Positions 1 through 11,646 of a stretch of 64,000 nt of DNA are shown here, piece by piece. Under the pieces are notes generated by a model, which saw nothing but the letters and a program-made list of their open reading frames with translations, ran no database searches and was not told the origin of the DNA. Numbering within the stretch: the stretch's first letter is position 1; every line of letters begins with the position of its first letter. The stretch is from Oenanthe sinensis (lineage: Eukaryota; Streptophyta; Magnoliopsida; Apiales; Apiaceae): assembly GCA_028671895.1 (NCBI GenBank), contig CM053809.1, forward strand, positions 7,733,501 to 7,797,500, given 5' to 3'. The position numbers and the translations under genes were made by a program.

Positions 1-1
1 T

Positions 2-691
2 CTACCCTTATGGATTAAACTCAGCAACATTCCAGATTGCTATTGGACTGAGGAGGGTCTGGGCCGTTTAGCCAGTGTTATTGGGAAACCGATTTGCGCT
101 GATGATCTCACAGCCCAGTTGGAGATACTTCCGTTTGCTAAAATTTGTGTTGAATATACTGTTGGTGACCCTCTTCCTGATAAAATCCCTGCTATAGCTC
201 TCGACGCTAAAGGTTTAAAAACCACTGTGGATGTGGCTGTCTCCTACATTGCTAAACCCCTGTTATGTTCAGGCTGCAAAAATTTGGGACATCTAGTATC
301 TACTTGTCCTTCTACTCAACGAATTTGGACCAAAAAAGTTCAACCTCCAAACGTTGTTCCTGTAGTTGCTCCCAGTTCTGTTGTTGTGGCTGATGAGGTG
401 TCCAAGTCTGACACTCCTATGGTAAATGTTGTAGTTCAATCGAATCTGGAGACTCCTAAAAAGGTTGATGTGGATCCTGAGGGTTGGTTGGAGGTGAAAC
501 GTAAACATTCTACTAAGCCCTCTTCTTCTCCGGCTACAGATGAGTCCCCGTCTCCGTTAAATACTTTCAAGAATTTGAAAAAGGTTGATGAAGTTGATTT
601 CAAAAAAGTCTCTGTTCCTATCAGTAAATCTCAGAAAAAGAAATTGCGTAAGGCTGTTGCCTCAGGGCTTCCCCCTCCCCAACTCTCATAA
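2..691 (+). CDS. LINE ORF1 protein, C-terminal part (DUF4283-like plus CCHC zinc knuckle)
   Basis: The frame is open from base 2 to TAA at 689-691, so the true start is outside the window. The N-terminal visible part (LPLWIKLSNIP, a tryptophan, then EEGLGRLASVIGKP and a DDLTA segment) resembles the DUF4283 domain of plant LINE ORF1 and gag-like proteins. A CCHC zinc knuckle (C-x2-C-x4-H-x4-C, starting CSGCKNLGH) is at 266-307. A low-complexity Ser/Pro/Val/Lys linker follows, with a basic tail around SQKKKLRKAV that could be a nuclear-localisation or RNA-binding segment. The known family role is to bind LINE RNA and form the ribonucleoprotein with ORF2 protein. ORF2 begins 4 nt after the stop in another frame. 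No break is seen in the visible part. Confidence 0.88.
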   Translation, partial: LPLWIKLSNIPDCYWTEEGLGRLASVIGKPICADDLTAQLEILPFAKICVEYTVGDPLPDKIPAIALDAKGLKTTVDVAVSYIAKPLLCSGCKNLGHLVSTCPSTQRIWTKKVQPPNVVPVVAPSSVVVADEVSKSDTPMVNVVVQSNLETPKKVDVDPEGWLEVKRKHSTKPSSSPATDESPSPLNTFKNLKKVDEVDFKKVSVPISKSQKKKLRKAVASGLPPPQLS

Positions 692-695
692 TTTT

Positions 696-1718
696 ATGTT
701 AGTTGATTTTTGTTCCTTTAACGTTAGGGGTTTAAATAATAAACAAGCCCCAGTTAGGGATTTTATTTGTGCTAATAAAGTGTCTTTGGTTGCTTTACTG
801 GAAACTAGAGTTCAGGAAAATCGTTCTTCTGCTATTTCTTCGTTGTTAGCTCCCAGGTTTTCTTGGCATTTTAATTATGATTATCATTCAAATGGCAGAT
901 TGTGGTTAGGTTGGGACCCTACTATTTGGAATATAGTTGTTCTAGCCTCTTCTGCGTAACATATTTCTTGCTCAGTTACAAGACTAGATTCTATTGAAAC
1001 TATGTTTATTTCTTTCATTTATGGGCTTAACACTTATATGGAGAGGCGTTCTTTGTGGGCTGATCTCCACTCCCTTCGCGATTTGGTGAATACTTCTGAT
1101 ATCCCCTGGTGTTTAGCAGGTGATTTCAATGCTTTTTTATCTCTTGATGAAGCCTTAGGAGGTAACCCAACTTGGGATTATAGTATGGAGGACTTTAATG
1201 ATTTTGTTTATTCTCTGGGGCTGACTGACCTCCGCTCTATTGGTTCTCACTTCACTTGGTGGGATAAGAATTTAACCTCTCCGAAGAGGAGGAAACTCGA
1301 TCGCATTTTGGTTAATAATGTGTGGTTGTCAACGTTTCCTAATTCTATTGCCAATTTCTTGCCTAGAGGTGTTTCTGATCATAATCCAGCTGCTGTTGAT
1401 TTGGGTCGTGCTGCAATAAAGATTAAAAAGCCTTTTCAATTCTTTAATCATCTTATTGAGCATCCAAAGTTTATTCAGATTGTTGAAGAGGCCTGGAACT
1501 GTACTATAGTTGGTGACCCATGGTGGGTGCTCACTAATAAACTCAAAAAAGTAAAAGCTGGTATTGTTCAACTCAATCGTGACATAGGTGATCTTCACTC
1601 TCAGGTCCTGGTAGCAAGGTCTGCCCTGCATCTTTTTCAAGCAAATATGCTAGACTCTCCTTCCAATATCAAATGGAAACTGAAGCTAGTTTGTTTTCAA
1701 AATATAATTCTGTTTTGA
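696..1718 (+). pseudogene. LINE ORF2, endonuclease half, broken by an in-frame stop
   Basis: ORF2 probably starts at the ATG at 696-698, because the protein then enters the endonuclease fold at once (FCSFNVRGLNN). Visible APE-type endonuclease motifs are NVRGLN with its Asn at 720, the metal-ligand Glu in LLETRV at 801, GDFN at 1119-1130 and SDHN at 1374-1385. TAA at 957-959 interrupts the frame; the same frame continues directly as HISCSVTRLDS and reads on to a stop ending at 1718. A single C-to-T change in a Gln codon would explain it, which is inference. The endonuclease would nick target DNA to prime reverse transcription. The last ~15 codons (from about 1674) are out-of-frame sequence, since the conserved protein continues in the frame of the next entry. 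Confidence 0.9.
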
Positions 1719-4297
1719 GTACAGAGGAAGCCCATTTGCGTCAAAAATCTCGTATTCAATGGTTAAGCAAAGGAGATAGGAACAATAAGTTTTTTCATAA
1801 TGCTTGTCGGGGTCGGTGGAACGTAAACAAAATTCTAGCTCTAGAAGATGAGGATGGGGTAGTTCAATCTTCTCATGAACATATTTCAAAGGTGGCAGTG
1901 GATTTCTTCAAACATACTTTGGGTAGCTCCTTTGCTGTGAATGATATTCCTTCTGATCTTCAATTGCTAAGGATTACTGATGAGCAAGCAAGTAGTCTTA
2001 TTACTCCATTCTCTACAGAAGATATTGAGCTAATGTTCAGGAAAATGGCTAAAAATCGATGCCCAGGTCCTGATGGGTTTACGGCAGAATTTTTTGTGGC
2101 AGTTTGGCATATTATTGCAGATGATGTGGTTAAAGCTATTCTCCACTTCTTTAACTCTTTGCATCTTCCTCGAATTATTAACTCTGCTGCTATTGCTCTA
2201 ATCCCTAAACAAGATGGTGCTTCGCATATGTCTCATTTCAGACCCATCTCATGTTGCAATGTAATCTATAAATGTATTTCTAAGCTCATTGCTATTAGGT
2301 TGAAGAAGATTATTCCCAGTGTTATTTCTCTGAACCAAACTGCTTTTGTCCCTCATCGTTCTATTGGAGATAACATCATGCTCGCCCAAGCTTTGTGTAG
2401 AGACTACCATCTTCTTAAGGGTCCGTCAAGGTGCATTATTAAGCTTGATATCCAAAAGGCTTTTGATTCTATTAATTGGCAATTTATTCGGACTACTCTA
2501 GAGTACATGGGATTCCCTTGGCAGTATATTAATTGGGTCATGATGTGTGTTACTTCGGGCATGTTCTCAGTAAAGATTAATGGATCTTTGGAGGGGTTTT
2601 TCAAAGGTGCTTCTGGTCTCCGCCAAGGCGATCCTCTTTCACCTTATATCTTTGTGTTCGCAATGGAAGTCTTCACGTCTTGCATCAAAAAATACACATC
2701 TTCCCCTACTTTCAAGTTTCACTGGAGAACAGCAGAAATGCAGTTGACCCATCTTATTTTCGCTGATGACGTTCTCCTTCTTTGCAATGGTGATTTGCAA
2801 TCTGTTGACCTTTTGATGCAGGGAGTGAATTTTTTCTCTTCTATTTCTGGGTTGAAGCCTAATGTGCAAAAAAGTAGTTATTACTTTGGCAACGTTTCTA
2901 TGGAGGTCAAGTCAAGCATTTTGGATCTTACGGGGTTTAGTCCTGGTTCTTTACCAATTCGCTACTTGGGACTTCCTTTAATCTCTGGAAAGCTCAATAA
3001 GCAGGACTGTTATCCCCTTGTTCGCAGATTGTGTGATCGAATTGAAGTGTGGACCTCAAAATTTCTTTCATTTGCTGGGAGACTCCAACTTATAAAGTCT
3101 GTCCTTTCTAGTATACAGGGTTATTGGTCGGTGTATCTTTTCCTGCCAAAGAATGTTCTAAAATGTATTCAATCGATTTTCTCGAAATTTCTTTGGGGTG
3201 GAACAAATAACAGGAAATGTCATTACAAGGTTGCTTGGGTCGACTGTTGCTTACCAAAACAGGAAGGAGGGTTGGGCATTCGTAATTTGTTTGATTGGAA
3301 TTATGCAGCAGTTCTTCATCAACTATGGCGTATTATTCAGCCTCAAGCTGACAGTTTATGGGTGACATGGTTGCATCGCTGTTTTCTTAAAAATAGAGTT
3401 TTCTGGACAACTAATATCCCTCATAGTTGTTCGTGGTGTGTCAGGAAAATTCTTAATGCTCGACACAAATCTGCTACTTATGTGAGATATAGAATTGGTC
3501 GCAACTCTAATTTCCTGTTGTGGCAGGACCCTTGGGCTAATAACAAGCCGTTGCTTCATCAATTTCCCAATGATATTATTTCTATTGCTGAATCAACTCC
3601 TTTGGCTCAGATTTGTACTTTTCTTTGTAATGGGACTTGGTGTTTCCCCCCCTCTAATCACGTTGACATGATGGCTCTTCGACGACAGATTTCTAGTACT
3701 CAGTTGTTTAGTTCTGATCACATCACATGGGATGGTTTACAAGCTTTCAATGTTTCTTTAGCCACGGTTTGGAACTCTATACGCAGAAGAGGCTTGGCTG
3801 CTCCTTGGAACCCTGCTATTTGGCACTCATACTCCATTCCGAAGTGCTCTTTCATTGCTTGGCTTGCTTTAAAAAATAAGCTTCTTACTAAGGACAGAAT
3901 GAATCAGTTCGGCCTCATTACTGATCCATGTTGTATTCTTTGCAATGTGGGTGCTGAATCAGTGGGGCATCTCTTTAGTAGCTGTTCTTACATTTCTCAA
4001 ATGTTATCCATCAGCCCATTTCAATTTACTGGGAATTGGGCAGATTACATTGATGGGGTCTTCATAGGTCCTCATTTGAGAGGTTGGCGATTCCAGATTT
4101 CTTCTTTATACCTAACCATTGTGTTCTACTGTGTATGGATGGAGCGTAACAATAGATTGCATAATGCCGTAGGACATCTCTCTACAGCCCAGATCATGGT
4201 CCGAGTAAAGCAAATGTTTAAGGAAAAATTGTTTTCCTGTTCCAGTTTTCAAAAGAGGGTAACCAAAGACCCGTTATTAGCACTGATACTTTATTAG
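1673..4297 (+). pseudogene. LINE ORF2, reverse transcriptase and C-terminal zinc-binding half, frameshifted from the endonuclease half
   Basis: This 874-codon frame continues ORF2 after a -1 shift. It opens with the conserved linker LRQKSRIQWLSKGDRNNKFFH. Reverse transcriptase motifs follow in order: FRPISCCNVIYKCISKLIA, KLDIQKAFDS from 2441 (first catalytic Asp), LRQGDPLSPYIF with its Arg codon at 2621, and the FADD box from 2759 (residues 363-366). Then comes the RYLGLPL region typical of plant LINEs. Near the end is a zf-RVT-like region: WNPAIWHSYSIPKCSFIAWL, then CILC-x8-H-x4-C. No RNase H motifs follow. The ATG at 1673 is probably just an internal Met codon. The catalytic residues are intact, so the defects lie only in the upstream stop and the frame change. 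The protein would copy LINE RNA at the nicked target. Confidence 0.93.
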
Positions 4298-4429
4298 TTT
4301 GTAATTTTGTTTATAGTAATTTTGTTAGCCGTTAGTGGCTTTGCTTTGTTTTCTGGAGTTTATCCTTAAACTGGGGTATGCCCCTTTTATTTTGTAGTTT
4401 TTTCTTCGTTTAATATATTTTTAATTAGC
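4298..4429 (+). other. LINE 3' UTR with a small stem-loop
   Basis: This is a T-rich stretch between the ORF2 stop and the poly(A). It contains a GGGG-TATG-CCCC stem-loop at 4373-4384, with A/T flanks that could extend the pairing after a 2x2 internal loop. Such 3' stem-loops can be recognised by the reverse transcriptase in some LINEs; whether this one is so used is unknown. No ORF is present. Confidence 0.7.
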
Positions 4430-4444
4430 AAAAAAAAAAAAAAA
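4430..4444 (+). repeat. LINE poly(A) tail
   Basis: A run of 15 A follows the LINE 3' UTR and is immediately followed by satellite sequence (catggaaacc). It marks the 3' junction of a target-primed insertion. One or two of the A residues may belong to the target, because the intact satellite reads gaacatgg at this point. Confidence 0.9.
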
Positions 4445-4914
4445 CATGGAAACCACTTATAGCTTCATTCTTGACTCGTTTGAACATGGAAATAACTTGT
4501 AAACTCTTTTAGGATCATTCTTGGCTCAGTTGACATTGAAATTAATTTGTAACAACTTGAGACTTCATTCTTGATTCGTTTGAACATGGGTTTACTTATA
4601 GCTTCATTCTTGACTCGTTTAAACATGGAAACAATTTGTAAACTCTTTTAGGATCATTCTTGGCTCATTTAAACTTGAAAATAATTTGTAACAACTTGAG
4701 ACTTCATTCTTTACTCGTTTGAACTTGAAAACAACTTGTAGATTCATTATTGACTCATTAGAACATGGAAACAACTTGTAAACTCTTTTAGGATCATTTT
4801 TGGCGCATTTGAACATTAAAATAATTCATACCAACTTGAGACTTCATTATTGACTCGTTTGAACATGGAAACAACTTATAGCTTCATTCTTGACTCGTTT
4901 GAACATTCAAATAA

Positions 4915-5054
4915 CTTGTAAACTCTTTTAGGATCATTCTTGGCTCATTTAAACATGAAAATAATTCATACCAACTTGAGACTTCATTATTGACTCGTTT
5001 GAACATGGAAACAACTTATAGCTTCATTCTTGACTCGTTTGAACATGAAAATAA
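4915..5054. repeat. Representative 140-bp satellite monomer showing the A-B-C subunit structure
   Basis: A spans 4915-4974, B 4975-5014 and C 5015-5054. B and C align without gaps over 40 bp. A aligns with them after removing two 10-bp blocks: cttttaggat at 4925-4934 and ttcataccaa at 4965-4974. The shared 40-bp protomer is four decamers: a cttNNNNNcttlike start, cattNttgac, tcgtttgaac and atggaaacaa, with small variants. The unit therefore appears to be 3 x 40 + 2 x 10 bp. Confidence 0.85.
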
Positions 5055-7012
5055 CTTGTAAACTCTTTTAGGATCATTCTTGGCTCAGTTGACCTTGAAA
5101 ATAATTTGTAACAACTTGAGACTTCATTCTTGATTCGTTTGAACATGGAAACAACTTATAGCTTCATTCTTGACTCATTTGAACATGGAAATAACTTGTA
5201 AACTCTTTTAGGATCATTCTTGGCTCATTTGAACTTCAAAGTAATTTGTAACAACGTGAGACTTCATTCTTTACTCGTTTGAACTTGAAATCAACTTGTA
5301 GATTCATTCTTGACTCATTAGAACATGGAAACAACTTGTAAACTCTTTTAGGATCATTTTTGGCGCATTTGAACATGAAAATAATTCATACCAACTTGAG
5401 ACTTCATTATTGAATCGTTTGACCATGGAAACAACTTATAGCTTCATTCTTGACTCGTTTGAACATGGAAACAACTTGTAAACTCTTTTAGGATCATTCT
5501 TGGCTCAGTTGACCTTGAAAATAATTTGTAACAACTTGAGACTTCATTCTTGATTCGTTTGAACATGGAAACGACTTATAGCTTCATTCTTGACTCGTTT
5601 AAACATGGAAACAACTTGTAAACTCTTTTAGGATCATTCTTGGCTCATTTAAACTTGAAAATAATTTGTAAAAACTTGAGACTTCATTCTTTACTCGTTT
5701 GAACTTGAAAACAACATGTAGATTCATTCTTGACTCATTACAATATGGAAACAACTTGTAACTCTTTTAGGATCATTTTTGGCGCATTTGAACATGAAAA
5801 TAATTCATACCAACTTGAGATTTCATTATTGACTCGTTTGAACATTGAAACAACTTATAGCTTCATTCTTGACTCATTTGAACATGGAAATAACTTGTAA
5901 ACTCTTTTAGGATCATTCTTGGCTAATTTGAACTTGAAAGTAATTTGTAACAACTTGAGACTTCATTCTTTACTCGTTTGAACTTGAAATCAACTTGTAG
6001 ATTCATTCTTGACTCATTAGAACATGGAAACAACTTGTAAACTCTTTTAGGATCATTTTTGGCGCATTTGAACATGAAAATAATTCATACCAACTTGAGA
6101 CTTCATTATTGACTCGTTTGAACATGGAAACAACTTATAGCTTCATTCTTGACTCGTTTGAACATGGAAATAACTTGTAAACTCTTTTAGGATCATTCTT
6201 GGCTCATTTAAACTTGAAAGTAATTTGTAACAACTTGAGACTTCATTCTTTACTCGTTTGAACTTGAAAACAACTTGTAGATTCATTCTTGACTCATTAG
6301 AACATGGAAACAACTTGTAAACTCTTTTAGGATCATTTTTGGCGCATTTGAACATGAAAATAATTCATACCAACTTGAGACTTCATTATTGACTCGTTTA
6401 AACATGGAAACAACTTATAGCTTCATTCTTGACTCGTTTGAACATGGAAATAACTTGTAAACTCTTTTAGGATCATTCTTGGCTAATTTGAACTTGAAAG
6501 TAATTTGTGCAACTTGAGACTTCATTATTTACTCGTTTGAACTTGAAATCAACTTGTAGATTCATTCTTGACTCATTAGAACATGGAAACAACTTGTAAA
6601 CTCTTTTAGGATCATTTTTGGCGCATTTGAACATGAAAATAATTCATACCAAGTTGAGACTTCATTATTGACTCGTTTGAACATGGAAACAACTTATAGC
6701 TTCATTCTTGACTCGTTTGAACATGGAAACAACTTGTAAACTCTTTTAGGATCATTCTTGGCTCAGTTGACCTTGAAAATAATTTGTAACAACTTGAGAC
6801 TTCATTCTTGATTCGTTTGAACATGGAAACGACTTGTAGATTCATTCTTGACTCGTTTGAACATGGAAATAACTTGTAAACTCTTTTAGGATCATTCTTG
6901 GCTCATTTGAACATGAAAATAATTCATACCAACTTGAGACTTCATTATTGACTCCTTTGAACATGGAAACAACTTATAGCTACATTCTTGACTCGTTTGA
7001 ACATGAAAATAA

Positions 7013-7152
7013 CTTGTAAACTCTTTTAGGATCATTCTTGGCTCAGTTGACCTTGAAAATAATTCATACCAACTTGAGATTTCATTATTGACTCGTTTGA
7101 ACATTGAAACAACTTATAGCTTCATTCTTGACTCATTTGAACATGGAAATAA
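7013..7152. repeat. Chimeric X/Z satellite monomer
   Basis: The left part carries the X signature ggctcagttgacc, whose gaccttg is at 7049-7055. The right part carries the Z signature ttcatacc at 7063-7070 and a tattgactcg B part. The switch falls within about 10 bp of shared sequence, as expected from an exchange or gene conversion between misaligned monomers. Confidence 0.75.
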
Positions 7153-10100
7153 CTTGTAAACTCTTTTAGGATCATTCTTGGCTAATTTGAACTTGAAAGT
7201 AATTTGTAACAACTTGAGACTTCATTCTTTACTCGTTTGAACTTGAAATCAACTTGTAGATTCATTCTTGACTCATTAGAACATGGAAACAACTTGTAAA
7301 CTCTTTTAGGATCATTTTTGGCGCATTTGAACATGAAAATAATTCATACCAACTTGAGACTTCATTATTGACTCGTTTGAACATGGAAACAACTTATAGC
7401 TTCATTCTTGACTCGTTTGAACATGGAAATAACTTGTAAACTCTTTTAGGATCATTCTTGGCTCATTTAAACTTGAAAGTAATTTGTAACAACTTGAGAC
7501 TTCATTCTTTACTCGTTTGAACTTGAAAACAACTTGTAGATTCATTCTTGACTCATTAGAACATGGAAACAACTTGTAAACTCTTTTAGGATCATTTTTG
7601 GCGCATTTGAACATGAAAATAATTCATACCAACTTGAGACTTCATTATTGACGCGTTTGAACATGGAAACAACTTATAGCTTCATTCTTGACTCGTTTGA
7701 ACATGGAAATAACTTGTAAACTCTTTTAGGATCATTCTTGGCTAATTTGAACTTGAAAGTAATTTGTGCAACTTGAGACTTCATTATTTACTCGTTTGAA
7801 CTTGAAATCAACTTGTAGATTCATTCTTGACTCATTAGAACATGGAAACAACTTGTAAACTCTTTTAGGATCATTTTTGGCGCATTTGAACATGAAAATA
7901 ATTCATACCAAGTTGAGACTTCATTGTTGACTCGTTTGAACATGGAAACAACTTATAGCTTCATTCTTGACTCGTTTAAACATGGAAACAACTTGTAAAC
8001 TCTTTTAGGATCATTCTTGGCTCAGTTGACCTTGAAAATAATTTGTAACAACTTGAGACTTCATTCTTGATTCGTTTGAACATGGAAACGACTTGTAGAT
8101 TCATTCTTGACTCGTTTGAACATGGAAATAACTTGTAAACTTTTTTAGGATCATTCTTAGCTCATTTGAACATGAAAATAATTCATACCAACTTGAGACT
8201 TCATTATTGACTCCTTTGAACATGGAAACAACTTATAGCTACATTCTTGACTCGTTTGAACATGGAAATAACTTGTAAACTCATTTAGGATCATTCTTGG
8301 CTCATTTGAACTTGAAAATAATTTGTAACAACTTGAGACTTCATTCTTTACTCGTTTGAACTTGAAAACAACTTGTAGATTTATTCTTGACTCATTTGAA
8401 CATCGAAACAACTTGTAAACTCTTTTAGGATCATTCTTGGCTCATTTGAACTTGAAAGTAATTTGTAACAACTTGAGACTTCATTCTTTACTCGTTTCAA
8501 CTTGAAAACAACTTGTAGATTCATTCTTGTCTCCTTAGAACATGGAAACAACTTGTTAACTCTTTTAGGATCATTCCTGGCTCATTTGAACTTGAAAATA
8601 ATTTGTAACTACTTGAGACTTCATTCTTTACTCGTTTGAACTTGAAAATAACTTGTAGATTCATTCTTGACTCATTAGAACATGGAAACAACTTGTAAAC
8701 TCTTTTAGGATCATTTTTGGCCCATTTGAACATGAAAATAATTCATACCAACTTGAGACTTCATTATTGACTCGTTTGAACATGGAAACCACTTATGGCT
8801 TCATTCTTGACTCGTTTGAACATGGAAATAACTTGTAAACTCTTTTAGGATCATTCTTGGCTCAGTTGACATTGAAATTAATTTGTAACAACTTGAGACT
8901 TCATTCTTGATTCGTTTGAAATGGGTTTACTTATAGCTTCATTCTTGACTCGTTTAAACATGGAAACAATTTGTAAACTCTTTTAGGATCATTCTTGGCT
9001 CATTTAAACTTGAAAATAATTTGTAACAACTTGAGACTTCATTCTTTACTCGTTTGAACTTGAAAAGAACTTGTAGATTCATTATTGACTCATTAGAACA
9101 TGGAAACAACTTGTAAACTCTTTTAGGATCATTTTTGGCGCATTTGAACATTAAAATAATTCATACCAACTTGAGACTTCATTCTTGACTCGTTTGAACA
9201 TGGAAAAAACTTATAGCTTCATTCTTGACTCGTTTGAACATTGAAATAACTTGTAAACTCTTTTAGGATCATTCTTGGCTCATTTAAACATGAAAATAAT
9301 TCATACCAACTTGAGACTTCATTATTGACTCGTTTGAACATGGAAACAACTTATAGCTTCATTCTTGACTCGTTTGAACATGGAAATAACTTGTACACTC
9401 TTTTAGGATCATTCTTGGCTCAGTTGACCTTGAAAATAATTTGTAACAACTAGAGACTTCATTCTTGATCCGTTTGAACATGGAAACAACTTATAGCTTC
9501 ATTCTTGACTCATTTGAACATGGAAATAACTTGTAAACTCTTTTAGGATCATTCTTGGCTCATTTGAACTTCAAAGTAATTTGTAACAACTTGAGACTTC
9601 ATTCTTTACTCGTTTGAACTTGAAATCAACTTGTAGATTCATTCTTGACTCATTAGAACATGGAAACAACTTGTAAACTCTTTTAGGATCATTTTTGGCG
9701 CATTTGAACAAGAAAATAATTCATACCAACTTGAGACTTCATTATTGACTCGTTTGACCATGGAAACAACTTATAGCTTCATTCTTGACTCGTTTGAACA
9801 TGGAAACAACTTGTAAACTCTTTTAGGATCATTCTTGGCTCAGTTGACCTTGAAAATAATTTGTAACAACTTGAGACTTCATTCTTTACTCGTTTGAACT
9901 TGAAATCAACTTGTAGATTCATTCTTGACTCATTAGAACATGGAAACAACTTGTAAACTCTTTTAGGATCATTTTTGGCGCATTTGAACATGAAAATAAT
10001 TCATACCAACTTGAGACTTCATTATTGACTCGTTTGACCATGGAAACAACTTATAGCTTCATTCTTGACTCGTTTGAACATGGAAACAACTTGTAAACTC

Positions 10101-11646
10101 TTTTAGGATCATTCTTGGCTCAGTTGACCTTGAAAATAATTTGTAACAACTTGAGACTTCATTCTTGATTCGTTTGAACATGGAAACGACTTATAGCTTC
10201 ATTCTTGACTCGTTTAAACATGGAAACAACTTGTAAACTCTTTTAGGATCATTCTTGGCTCATTTAAACTTGAAAATAATTTGTAAAAACTTGAGACTTC
10301 ATTCTTTACTCGTTTGAACTTGAAAACAACATGTAGATTCATTCTTGACTCATTAGAATATGGAAACAACTTGTAACTCTTTTAGGATCATTTTTGGCGC
10401 ATTTGAACATGAAAATAATTCATACCAACTTGAGATTTCATTATTGACTCGTTTGAACATTGAAACAACTTATAGCTTCATTCTTGACTCATTTGAACAT
10501 GGAAATAACTTGTAAACTCTTTTAGGATCATTCTTGGCTAATTTGAACTTGAAAGTAATTTGTAACAACTTGAGACTTCATTCTTTACTCGTTTGAACTT
10601 GAAATCAACTTGTAGATTCATTCTTGACTCATTAGAACATGGAAACAACTTGTAAACTCTTTTAGGATCATTTTTGGCGCATTTGAACATGAAAATAATT
10701 CATACCAACTTGAGACTTCATTATTGACTCGTTTGAACATGGAAACAACTTATAGCTTCATTCTTGACTCGTTTGAACATGGAAATAACTTGTAAACTCT
10801 TTTAGGATCATTCTTGGCTCATTTAAACTTGAAAGTAATTTGTAACAACTTGAGACTTCATTCTTTACTCGTTTGAACTTGAAAACAACTTGTAGATTCA
10901 TTCTTGACTCATTAGAACATGGAAACAACTTGTAAACTCTTTTAGGATCATTTTTGGCGCATTTGAACATGAAAATAATTCATACCAACTTGAGACTTCA
11001 TTATTGACTCGTTTGAACATGGAAACAACTTATAGCTTCATTCTTGACTCGTTTGAACATGGAAATAACTTGTAAACTCTTTTAGGATCATTCTTGGCTA
11101 ATTTGAACTTGAAAGTAATTTGTGCAACTTGAGACTTCATTATTTACTCGTTTGAACTTGAAATCAACTTGTAGATTCATTCTTGACTCATTAGAACATG
11201 GAAACAACTTGTAAACTCTTTTAGGATCATTTTTGGCGCATTTGAACATGAAAATAATTCATACCAAGTTGAGACTTCATTATTGACTCGTTTGAACATG
11301 GAAACAACTTATAGCTTCATTCTTGACTCGTTTGAACATGGAAACAACTTGTAAACTCTTTTAGGATCATTCTTGGCTCAGTTGACCTTGAAAATAATTT
11401 GTAACAACTTGAGACTTCATTCTTGATTCGTTTGAACATGGAAACGACTTGTAGATTCATTCTTGACTCATTAGAACATGGAAACAACTTGTAAACTCTT
11501 TTAGGATCATTTTTGGCGCATTTCATCATGAAAATAATTCATACCAACTTGAGACTTCATTATTGACTCGTTTGAACATGGAAACAACTTATAGCTTCAT
11601 TCTTGACTCGTTTGAACATGGAAATAACTTGTAAACTCTTTTAGGA

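Larger units (their letters stand above)
1..4444 (+). mobile_element. LINE (plant L1-type non-LTR retrotransposon), 5' truncated by the window edge, coding-defective
   Basis: The order is ORF1 nucleic-acid-binding protein, ORF2 with apurinic-type endonuclease, reverse transcriptase and a C-terminal zinc-binding region, then a 3' UTR and a 15-A tail. This is the standard layout of plant L1-clade LINEs, and no RNase H domain follows the zinc-binding region. The 5' UTR and the N-terminus of ORF1 lie left of the window. ORF2 has an in-frame TAA at 957-959 and a -1 frame change near 1673-1716, so this copy cannot make full-length ORF2 protein. The poly(A) abuts satellite sequence in the middle of a monomer, which indicates insertion into the array by target-primed reverse transcription. 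The target-site duplication cannot be confirmed because the 5' end is absent. Confidence 0.95.

Noticed and set aside
293..3562. Minus-strand frames of 60-100 codons across the LINE, and the overlapping out-of-frame plus frame
   Set aside because: They are shadows of ORF1 and ORF2, with no independent motif.
4150..4297. RNase H domain at the ORF2 C-terminus, as in some plant LINEs
   Set aside because: After the zinc-binding region only about 100 residues remain, and I see none of the expected acidic motifs.
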